NCBI GenBank assembly: GCA_963580005.1
Contig: CAUZJR010000080.1
Span: 1 to 15,659 of the forward strand
From: UBA8437 sp963580005
GTDB taxonomy: Bacteria > Planctomycetota > Planctomycetia > Planctomycetales > Planctomycetaceae
Direction: 5' to 3'
DNA length: 15,659 bases
Position 1 is the stretch's first letter; every line of letters begins with the position of its first letter. This document shows positions 1-7,390 of the stretch, piece after piece. Under the pieces are notes generated by a model. The model was given only the letters and a program-made list of their open reading frames with translations. It was not told the DNA's origin and did no database searches. The translations under genes and the position numbers were made by a program.

Positions 1-660
1 AAGTCCGCTGCTGCAACAGGCTCGGAGGTCGAGGACGCATCGGTTCCCAGCCCGGTTTCAGAACCGGTTCAGGCAGCCGAGCAAACGGCCGAACCGTCGG
101 TGTTCAGCGAATTCGAGGCGTCCGAGGAGACCCGGGACGCTCAGGTCTCGGAGGACTCTGAGCAGCGGGCGGCCGAGCCCGAGACGGCCGCTTCCAGGTT
201 GTTTGGTTCCGTGGTGATCGAGGACGAGGACGAGGAGGAGGAGTTTGGTCTGCGGAGGGCTCAGACCGAGTTCGAAGAGATGGACCTGACCCCGATGGTG
301 GATGTCACCTTCCTGCTGCTGATCTTCTTCATGATCACCGCCAGTTTCACGATGCAGAAGGCGATCGCGTTTCCTCCGCCGAGTCCCGAGGAGGAGGGAG
401 CCAGTGTTCAGCCGAAGCAGCTGGAGGACTTCAAGGACGACTGCGTGATCGTGGAGATTCACGAGGACAACTCGATCTCGATCGATGACGAACGGATTCC
501 CCTGGATGCCGACCTCGCCGCGATGCTGGCGTCCAAGGGGAAGAACGAGATGCTGATCGACGCACACGAGAACTCATTGCACGAAACGGTTGTCAAGGTG
601 GTTGATGCCGGCAACGAGGTACAGATGCAGCGAATCCGCCTGGGGACTCGAGGTGGCTAG
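1..660 (+). CDS. ExbD/TolR-family biopolymer transport protein with long acidic N-terminus (5' partial)
   Basis: ExbD/TolR proteins sit in the inner membrane beside ExbB/TolQ and couple proton flow to work on the cell envelope. The frame is open from base 1, so the start lies left of the window; the GTG at 100 is only an internal candidate. Counting from base 1, residues 1-90 are Glu/Asp-rich low complexity with a run of acidic residues near bases 220-243. The family core follows: LTPMVDVTFLLLIFFMITA, a single membrane helix with the conserved proton-carrying Asp at bases 301-303. After it come a proline-rich turn and an outer domain with the usual ExbD pattern (VIVEI...ISIDDERI...LIDAH...VVKVVDAGNEV). 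The acidic cytoplasmic extension is much longer than the roughly 20 residues of typical ExbD. The next gene begins 52 bases downstream and may be in the same operon. An ExbB partner is expected further left but is not visible. Confidence 0.9.
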   Translation, partial: KSAAATGSEVEDASVPSPVSEPVQAAEQTAEPSVFSEFEASEETRDAQVSEDSEQRAAEPETAASRLFGSVVIEDEDEEEEFGLRRAQTEFEEMDLTPMVDVTFLLLIFFMITASFTMQKAIAFPPPSPEEEGASVQPKQLEDFKDDCVIVEIHEDNSISIDDERIPLDADLAAMLASKGKNEMLIDAHENSLHETVVKVVDAGNEVQMQRIRLGTRGG

Positions 661-712
661 ACCACTCCTCCAGCGCGGCGGGTGACACGAAGCGGCAGCG
701 GACCGACACACC

Positions 713-3700
713 ATGCACACCATGAAACTCGAAATCCAGTTCCTCTCGGGTGACTCCGAACTCAGACCACTGGACCCCGACCAGTCGGTCTCGATCGGAC
801 GCGCTGATTCGTGCGACGTGCAGGTCGACGAAGAGGACGTGTCGCCGCTGCACTGCCGACTCTCATGGAACGATTCGGCCTGGGAACTCAAGGCCGCCAA
901 TCTCGACGGGGTCGAGGTCAACGGTCAGCTGGTTCGCGAGTCGATCCTGGCCGGTGGTGACGTGATTCGTGCAGGATCGGTCGACATCAGCCTGGTTGAT
1001 GACGCGGCCCAGGATGCGGCCCAGGATGCGGCCCAGGATGCGGGCGATGCGGGCGATGCGGGCGATGCGGGCGATGCGGGCGATGCGGGCGATGCGGGCG
1101 ATGCGGGCCAGGATGCGGGAGATTCCGCGGCGGATTCCGAGGGCTTCATTCCTCTGGCCAGTTCCGACGACGAAATCAGTCTCAAGCCGCTCGATAAAGG
1201 CGAACAGCCCGCCGGCTACGTGGGGTCGGCGGCGGTTGAGGAAGAGGAGGAGGGTGAGGAGATCCAGCTGCCGGCCGAGCTGCGACAGGAGCGGGCTGCT
1301 GCCCAGCCCAAGGCCCGCCCCAAGCGCAAACGGCCCGCTCGGAAACCGGCCCCGGAGGTCGCCGACGGCGAGCACCCGATCAATCAGATCTTCGAAGACG
1401 ATGACTTCGAAGACGAGGAACTGGATTCGCTCGATGAGACCGAAGCGGACGAGGAGGCTGTTGAGCCGATGCCTGGTCAGAAGGTGCTCTCGAGATCGCG
1501 TTCGGACGAGGAGCAGGAGTTGGCGGCCGAGTCGCCTGCCGCGAGTGAGCCGACTCCAGCGGGGCCGGGTTTGGCCGAGAGACTCAAGTCGACGGCGCGT
1601 CGGCCCGGTGACCAGGAGACTCTGAAGTCGCCCGTGGTCCTGTTTCTGGGTGGGTTCGCCGTCTTCCTGCTACTCGCCTCGCTCACCTTCTACTTCATGT
1701 TCTCGAGGAACACGGTCGAGGGTCTCTTCGAGCTCGCCAGTGCGGAGGTCGAGGAGGGGAGCTACTCGCAGGCGATCACGCACCTCGAGGAGTTCCTGCA
1801 GGTCTATCCGAACAACGAGGAATTCGCACCCAGGGCCACCTTCCTGCTGAACCAGTCGCGGGTCGAGGCCCGACTGGGGGGTGCCAAGGAGTGGGTCGAG
1901 GCGTTGAAGGCGGTCGATGTCTACCGCAAGGACTGCCAGGACCTCGAGAATTACGAACCCGAGAGAAAACTCTACCTCTTCAACACCGTGGTCAAGATTG
2001 CGATCGGCTGTGCCAACGAGGCGGGTGAGTCTCTGAAGGACACCGCCAAGGGGCGGGGGCTGATCGAATTGAGCGTGGAGGCTGACCGCAAGTTGAGTCT
2101 CTACAAGACCGACGAGGATCTGTTCGCCACCGACCAGGCCCGGATCGCCGAGGCCCGGCGGATCGCCGCCGCCAAGCTGCTCAGGCAGGAAGTCCTCGAC
2201 GACGGCCTGGCACGAATCGCCAAGTCGCTGGAAGCGAAGCAGCCGATGGAAGTGTTGATCGAGAGGCGGAAGCTGCTGACTCGGTACAGCGAGTTCCAGA
2301 ACGAGGCTCAGTTGGAACGCGGGCTCCAGGATGCACTGACGCTCGAGAAGACCGGGGTCGGAGCCGACACCACCGCCCGGCCCGGCCAGGCACCCGACAC
2401 CACAGCACCGGGCGTCTCAGCGCTGTCGTTGACGCTCAATACTCGAGTCCGCACCGATGAGAAGTCCGAGGGCCGGACGGTGTTCGTCGTCGGCCGCGAT
2501 TGCATCTACGGGATCGACTCCGTCACCGGTCACCCCACCTGGCGACGCGTCATCGGCCTCGATCTGCCGTTTGCTCCCATCGCGGTGTCGACGGCACAGC
2601 CGGGTTTGCTGCTGGTCGATACCAACACGCACGAACTGGTGTTGCTGGGGCAAAAGGACGGCAAGACGATCAGGCGACTGCCCCTGCTTGACGGACAGCG
2701 GGTCGTCGGTCCTCCCCTGGTGGTCGGAACGCAGGCCTACCTGGTGAGTGAATCGAATGGTCGAGGACACCTGTCGAAGATCAGCCTCGAAGACCTCGAC
2801 CAAACCGCCCAGCTGTCGTTTTCACAAATCATCACCTCCCCCCCCGTGCTGATTTCCGGAGGCAAGCAGTTGGTGGTGGCCGGGCACCGTGAGGTGATCT
2901 ACACGATTGACATGGGAGGCTTTGCCTGCGAGGCGGTGTCGTACCTGGGCCAACCGGCGGGATCGATCGAGTCGCCTCTGCTGTCGATGGGTGCGTTGGT
3001 GCTGCTGCCTCAGAACGGAACCTCCGAGTCGACCACCGGCGATGGGTCTGGTGATGCATCAGGAGACGGCAACGGTGCTGTTGCTCCGGCGGCGAAGCCG
3101 TCTGCCGGTGGTGGTACGGGAGGAGAGAACCTGGTGGTGGCCGAGAACGACCGGCTGGATAGTTGTCGGCTGAGGGTGATTCGGCTGGCGGGCAACGGGT
3201 CTCAGTTGGCCGCGGTGGCCGAGGTTCGCGTACCGGGCCACGTTCGTGACCGGTCGATCCTGCGAGGCCGCGACCTGTTTGTCCCGCTCAGCGGCGAGCG
3301 TCTGGTCGCATTTTCCGTCTCCGACGATCCCAACCACGACGCGCTGACCACCGTCGGCACGCACCAGGTCCAGACACCTCATGCCGGACCCATCCACCTG
3401 GCGGTGGGTCCCGGCGGGATGTTGTGGATGGCTTCGAGCAAGTTGCAGCGGTTCCAACTGACGACCGACAGCATCAAGGTCAACCCGAACCGAATCGCCG
3501 AGGGGCTCAGCTCTCAACCGCTGCAGTCGATCGGCAGCCAGCTGTTCGTCGGTCGCCGATTGCCTCATTCGGCCTCGGTTGTCTTCACTCGAGTCGAGCG
3601 GGATGCCGAGCCACAGATGGTTACTCATTGGCGAACCGTCGTCGGTTGTGGGCTGCTCGAGTGTCAACCGATGAGCAACGGGTTGCTGCTGTGCCTGACC

Positions 3701-4687
3701 GAGACGGGTGGCTTGTTCCATGTGAGGGACAACGAACTCGATGCGGCGGGCTTCAAGTTCAACATCGAGGGGGAATTGCGGTTGCCGGTCGGCCTGGCCA
3801 CGCCCCTGGCCTCGACCCGTCTCTCCGACGGCCGTGTCGCCGTGTGGTGCGGGTTGCCCGAGCCGCGGCTGTGGATTCTGAATACCGTCGGCACGATCGA
3901 GCAGGAGCTGGATTTGCAGAAGGAGGCTCTCGAGGCGGCGCCGGTGCTGACCGAGGGCGGCATCGTGGTCCCGCTGCCGGGTCGGCTCAAACTGGTCGCC
4001 CGCACATCGGGCCAGGGACCGGCTCGCGAGTTCCCGGCTCCGGTCGAGGGTGGCAAGAAACGCAAGTGGCTCAAGACTGTTGCCGTCGACAGCAAGCACC
4101 TGTTGGTGCTCGACGACGGAGGCGACCTGGTGCGTCTGCAGTATCGCACGGCGCCGGCGCCGCACCTGTTCCCCATCAGCACCTTGAAGCTCACCACGCC
4201 CCTGGACCGCGACCCGTTGCTGCACCAGGATCGAGTGATCCTGGCGACGTCTGATCGCAAGCTGCAGGTGCTGGGTGCCGCGGATCTTCAGGTGGCGCTC
4301 ACCGCCGATCTGCCCGCCGCGGCGACCGCAGGTCCCTGGGCCGCGGGGAACCGCGTGATCGTCGAAACCGGACAAAAACAGCTGGTCTGCTTCGACCTGG
4401 CCGACAGCCTCAAGGTGCTCTGGACCGTCGATACCGGTGGCCACTCGGTCGCCGGGACACCGCTGGTCGTCGATGGTCGGATGCTGGTGGCCTTTGACAA
4501 TGGTCGCGTGGCGATGATCAACCCCGCCGACGGGAAGGTGGGCCGTACTCTGGAACTCGGACAACCCATCGCGCTGGGACCTCGAACCTTCGGCAAGAAG
4601 ATCCTGGTCACCTCAGTCGATGGCACGCTTTATCGAGTTGAATCGCTGTTGGCGGCAGCCGCGGCCGGTGATTCGGGGGGTGAGTGA
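713..4687 (+). CDS. FHA domain / single TM / helical repeat / PQQ-like beta-propeller protein
   Basis: This is a 1324-residue membrane-spanning multidomain protein. An FHA domain at residues about 5-95 carries the expected motifs: GR at 29-30, S44-x-x-H47 and N70-G71. FHA domains read phosphothreonine, so the N-terminus is probably a cytoplasmic phosphopeptide reader. Residues about 97-136 are an Asp/Ala/Gly/Gln tandem repeat. A long acidic then basic disordered stretch follows, with a Lys/Arg cluster near residue 205. A hydrophobic helix at about 308-330 crosses the membrane. Residues about 334-390 look like a TPR-type helical unit, and helical sequence continues to about 560. From about 580 to the end, repeated beta-strand units of the type GTPLVVDGRMLVAFDNG resemble a PQQ-like or quinoprotein propeller, which would be periplasmic. 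The first ATG is used; the ATG at 722 (MKLEIQ) is an equally good start. Neither has a clear Shine-Dalgarno site. The role is unknown. It is probably a scaffold or sensor for the adjacent ExbD and exported proteins. Confidence 0.88.
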   Translation: MHTMKLEIQFLSGDSELRPLDPDQSVSIGRADSCDVQVDEEDVSPLHCRLSWNDSAWELKAANLDGVEVNGQLVRESILAGGDVIRAGSVDISLVDDAAQDAAQDAAQDAGDAGDAGDAGDAGDAGDAGDAGQDAGDSAADSEGFIPLASSDDEISLKPLDKGEQPAGYVGSAAVEEEEEGEEIQLPAELRQERAAAQPKARPKRKRPARKPAPEVADGEHPINQIFEDDDFEDEELDSLDETEADEEAVEPMPGQKVLSRSRSDEEQELAAESPAASEPTPAGPGLAERLKSTARRPGDQETLKSPVVLFLGGFAVFLLLASLTFYFMFSRNTVEGLFELASAEVEEGSYSQAITHLEEFLQVYPNNEEFAPRATFLLNQSRVEARLGGAKEWVEALKAVDVYRKDCQDLENYEPERKLYLFNTVVKIAIGCANEAGESLKDTAKGRGLIELSVEADRKLSLYKTDEDLFATDQARIAEARRIAAAKLLRQEVLDDGLARIAKSLEAKQPMEVLIERRKLLTRYSEFQNEAQLERGLQDALTLEKTGVGADTTARPGQAPDTTAPGVSALSLTLNTRVRTDEKSEGRTVFVVGRDCIYGIDSVTGHPTWRRVIGLDLPFAPIAVSTAQPGLLLVDTNTHELVLLGQKDGKTIRRLPLLDGQRVVGPPLVVGTQAYLVSESNGRGHLSKISLEDLDQTAQLSFSQIITSPPVLISGGKQLVVAGHREVIYTIDMGGFACEAVSYLGQPAGSIESPLLSMGALVLLPQNGTSESTTGDGSGDASGDGNGAVAPAAKPSAGGGTGGENLVVAENDRLDSCRLRVIRLAGNGSQLAAVAEVRVPGHVRDRSILRGRDLFVPLSGERLVAFSVSDDPNHDALTTVGTHQVQTPHAGPIHLAVGPGGMLWMASSKLQRFQLTTDSIKVNPNRIAEGLSSQPLQSIGSQLFVGRRLPHSASVVFTRVERDAEPQMVTHWRTVVGCGLLECQPMSNGLLLCLTETGGLFHVRDNELDAAGFKFNIEGELRLPVGLATPLASTRLSDGRVAVWCGLPEPRLWILNTVGTIEQELDLQKEALEAAPVLTEGGIVVPLPGRLKLVARTSGQGPAREFPAPVEGGKKRKWLKTVAVDSKHLLVLDDGGDLVRLQYRTAPAPHLFPISTLKLTTPLDRDPLLHQDRVILATSDRKLQVLGAADLQVALTADLPAAATAGPWAAGNRVIVETGQKQLVCFDLADSLKVLWTVDTGGHSVAGTPLVVDGRMLVAFDNGRVAMINPADGKVGRTLELGQPIALGPRTFGKKILVTSVDGTLYRVESLLAAAAAGDSGGE
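1001..1120 (+). repeat. In-frame tandem repeat encoding Asp-Ala-Ala-Gln and Asp-Ala-Gly units
   Basis: Three 12-base units (GAYGCGGCCCAG, 1001-1036) are followed by eight 9-base units (GATGCGGGC, 1037-1108). A CAG and one more unit (GATGCGGGA) close the array. All units keep the reading frame and encode an acidic, flexible spacer between the FHA domain and the rest of the protein. Near-identity at the DNA level suggests recent slippage expansion, so copy number may differ between strains. Confidence 0.95.
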
Positions 4688-4691
4688 GAGC

Positions 4692-7379
4692 ATGAGACGG
4701 ATTGAGAGTATCCGCCGAATCGTGACTCGCCTGCAGGGGCCCGACTCGCGAGGTCCGGTTTCCCCAGGCCGCCTGCTGGCAGTTGTTACGGTCCTCTGTG
4801 CTGTCGCAATCCTAGGCCTCGGTCTCGGATCCAGCCCCCTGTCAGCCCAGCCCGCAGCCCAGCCCGCAGCCCAGCCCGACCCGGCCGCCGACCCGGCAGA
4901 CGATCCGCCGCCGGCGGAGAAGCCGTTGCCGAAGCTCGAGGCCATGAAGGTCCCCGACGTGGCGACGCTGCTGCAGGGGAAGCCCTTGTGCTGGGTGGTG
5001 ACGATCAAGGACGAAGTGATTCTCAGCGAACCGGTCAAGCCACGTCCGTTCACCAGGGCGTCGATGGAGCAGGCGATCACCGACTGGCCCAAGGGCAAGT
5101 CACCGGCCGAGCGTCTCGACAAGCAGCTCGAGTTCCAGCGTTTGCACTTCCTGACGATCGTGTTGCCCGAGACGAAGGCGGATGAGCCGGAGTACCAACT
5201 GGCGATCCGCTTCCTGAAGGACGTGGTGCATCACGAGGACCTGATGCTGCGTCGGATCGACATGCTGATGGACGAGTCGAAGTTCCGCACGGCCTTTGAA
5301 ATGATGCTCGCCCTGGAACGGGTGGCGCCTCCCAAGCGGGTGGGGACCAAGGAGCAGTTCTGGCCCGGTTACGTCGACCGCCGCAACCGGCTGATGCTGC
5401 TCGAGGCCGAGACCAAGATCAAGCAGAAGCGGTTGCAGTTGGCGATCGCCTACCTGGATGACCTGAAGGCGATGATCACCGATCCTCCGACCGAGGCGGC
5501 TGACGAGCGATACGCCGAGTTCCGACGGGGTCTGAAGGCGAGGTTTTCGAAGGCTGCCGGCGAGGCGACCGAGCCGTTGATCGCAGCGGCCGTTACCGCC
5601 AAGGATTACCGCAAGGCGAGGTTCTTTATCCGCGACCGGCTGCTGCCCTTGGTGCCGGCTCACCCGGTGGCCGTGAAGTGGCAGACGATGCTCGAGGGCC
5701 AGCAGCAGGAGTTGCTCAAGCAGTCGATCGCCGCGACCGGATCCGGGCGGCACGACGAAGCGGCCAGCCTGGCCGAGGCGGCCGCGAGGTACTGGCCCGA
5801 CGACATCCGGAGTGCCGGGGCCACCAGCGTGCGTGCCACCTACGCCGCGGCCACCGGGCGATTTCAGACGCTGACGGTGGGAGTCGTCACGCTGGCCGGA
5901 TCGCCCGCGGGTTGCCCGTTCCCGACCGAATCCGACCGCCGCCACCACGACTTGCTCACGCAGACACTCTTCCAGATCGACCGCTTCGAGAACATTCCCT
6001 ACTACAAGACCAATTATTTCGAGCGGTACGAGCCGACCGACCTGGGGCGGCAGGTCGAGTTCACTCTCAGGCCGCGGCCGGCCAGCTGGCAGGCGGGACC
6101 GGGACTGACGGCCGACCCGATCGTCAGCATGCTCTCGGCCCGGATCGATCCCAACAGCCCCCAGTACGACGAACGGCTGGCGATGTTCATCGGAGGCCTC
6201 TCGGTTCGCTCGCCCCACGAATTCGTCGTCCGCTTTTCTCGAGTGCCGGTCAGCCCCGAGGCGCTGTTGCGGGTGCCGGTGATGGCTCCCTCGCCCGGAG
6301 ACCAGGACGGCCAACAGGTCCTCTCGAGACGCTTTCGGACTCACGATCGAGGAACCGGCTACGCGGTGTACCGGCGTGAGATTCCCGAGCCCGACGGGCT
6401 GAGAGAATATCATGTCGCTGAAATCCGTGAGATCCAGTACGGCTCGTACCTCAAGGCACTCCAGGGACTCGTCCGCGGCGAATTCGAGGTCCTGCCGAGG
6501 ATCCCGGCGTGGCACGTGGGGACATTTGAGACCAACGAGCGACTGCAGCAGCAGTTCCGCGTGGTCCCCTACGCCGTGCCGACCACGCACGTGATCCAGT
6601 TCAACCCCCGCAGCAAACCCTTGCGCAACAACGAGCTCCGCCGTGCACTGGCCTTCGCCGTGGACCGCTCCAAGGTGCTCTCCGAAACCGTGCTCCGCGA
6701 CCCACGAGTTCTCAGCGACCCCGACCAGGCGCGAGGACGAGTCGTTACTGCTCCGTTCCCCAGGCAGAGCTATGCCTACTCGCAACAACTGGCTCCCCGG
6801 AAATACTCTGCGATCCTGGCGCTGTCGCTGGGAGCGGTGGCAGCACGCAGGTTGGGAGGCACTAAGGTGCCGCCTTTGAAAATGATCTGTTCCAATGAGC
6901 CGATCGTCAGGGCCGCGGCCGCCCAGCTGCAAAAGGCCTGGAAACGGGTTGGAATCGAGGTCCAACTGCTCGATCCTGCAACGGAGAAGTCGTCCGATGT
7001 GCCCGCCGATTGGGACCTGGCCTACCGCACGTTGCACATGACCGAGCCGGTCGTTGAACTCTGGCCCTTCCTGACCATGCAACCCAAGGCCCGGGTCGCC
7101 GACCTGATGTACCTGCCCGACTGGCTGAGACAGGAGTTGATCGACCTGGATCGGGCCGAAAACTTCCAGGCCGCCGTCCTCGTGCTGCAGCGGCTTCACC
7201 GGCATATCCAGGAACAGGTCCTGATGCTGCCGTTGTGGGAGGTTGATGAGGTGATGATCGTGCCCCGCAACATCCGGGGCTTCCCCGCCACACCGCTCTC
7301 GCCCTACCAGCGAATCGAACGCTGGACCATCCAGTCGCGGATCCCACCCGATTCGCTGCCCAACCCGAAACCTCAATAA
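4692..7379 (+). CDS. Exported helical-repeat protein with family-5 solute-binding domain
   Basis: This is an 895-residue protein. I chose the ATG at 4692 because it lies 4 bases after the previous stop, follows a G-rich stretch (GGGGGGTGAG, 4675-4684) that could act as a ribosome site, and puts a signal-type hydrophobic segment at residues about 28-46 with likely cleavage after LSA (52). A farther upstream start would overlap the previous gene. Residues about 52-75 are a Gln/Pro/Ala linker. About 80-400 is mostly helical and TPR-like. From about 400 the sequence follows the SBP_bac_5 pattern of peptide/nickel ABC transporters: LGRQVEFTLRPRPASW, then LRNNELRRALAFAVDRSKVL, and the C-terminal LWEVDEVMIVPRNIRGF. 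No lipobox Cys is seen. No ABC permease or ATPase is nearby, so it may act as a periplasmic sensor or scaffold rather than a transporter component. Domain assignment is from motif recognition only. Confidence 0.82.
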   Translation: MRRIESIRRIVTRLQGPDSRGPVSPGRLLAVVTVLCAVAILGLGLGSSPLSAQPAAQPAAQPDPAADPADDPPPAEKPLPKLEAMKVPDVATLLQGKPLCWVVTIKDEVILSEPVKPRPFTRASMEQAITDWPKGKSPAERLDKQLEFQRLHFLTIVLPETKADEPEYQLAIRFLKDVVHHEDLMLRRIDMLMDESKFRTAFEMMLALERVAPPKRVGTKEQFWPGYVDRRNRLMLLEAETKIKQKRLQLAIAYLDDLKAMITDPPTEAADERYAEFRRGLKARFSKAAGEATEPLIAAAVTAKDYRKARFFIRDRLLPLVPAHPVAVKWQTMLEGQQQELLKQSIAATGSGRHDEAASLAEAAARYWPDDIRSAGATSVRATYAAATGRFQTLTVGVVTLAGSPAGCPFPTESDRRHHDLLTQTLFQIDRFENIPYYKTNYFERYEPTDLGRQVEFTLRPRPASWQAGPGLTADPIVSMLSARIDPNSPQYDERLAMFIGGLSVRSPHEFVVRFSRVPVSPEALLRVPVMAPSPGDQDGQQVLSRRFRTHDRGTGYAVYRREIPEPDGLREYHVAEIREIQYGSYLKALQGLVRGEFEVLPRIPAWHVGTFETNERLQQQFRVVPYAVPTTHVIQFNPRSKPLRNNELRRALAFAVDRSKVLSETVLRDPRVLSDPDQARGRVVTAPFPRQSYAYSQQLAPRKYSAILALSLGAVAARRLGGTKVPPLKMICSNEPIVRAAAAQLQKAWKRVGIEVQLLDPATEKSSDVPADWDLAYRTLHMTEPVVELWPFLTMQPKARVADLMYLPDWLRQELIDLDRAENFQAAVLVLQRLHRHIQEQVLMLPLWEVDEVMIVPRNIRGFPATPLSPYQRIERWTIQSRIPPDSLPNPKPQ
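4845..4878 (+). repeat. Short in-frame 12-bp repeat encoding Ala-Gln-Pro
   Basis: Two perfect copies of GCCCAGCCCGCA (4845-4856 and 4857-4868) and a 10-base partial copy lie at the predicted signal peptide junction. They encode a Gln-Pro-Ala-rich linker that begins the mature protein. Confidence 0.85.
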
Positions 7380-7390
7380 ACCGCTCCGCG

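Noticed and set aside
969..1625. Alternative-frame Arg/Met-rich frame across the DAG repeat
   Set aside because: The repeat lacks stops in every frame, which creates long artefactual frames. The FHA-containing frame is the one with domain support.
3059..4564. Minus-strand open frame of 501 codons opposite the PQQ region
   Set aside because: The plus-strand protein is clearly a real propeller. The reverse frame shows no recognisable motif, signal or start context.
4620..4691. Upstream start of the solute-binding-like gene at 4620
   Set aside because: It would overlap the FHA gene by 68 bases and place extra residues before the signal peptide; the ATG at 4692 has better spacing and a G-rich ribosome site.
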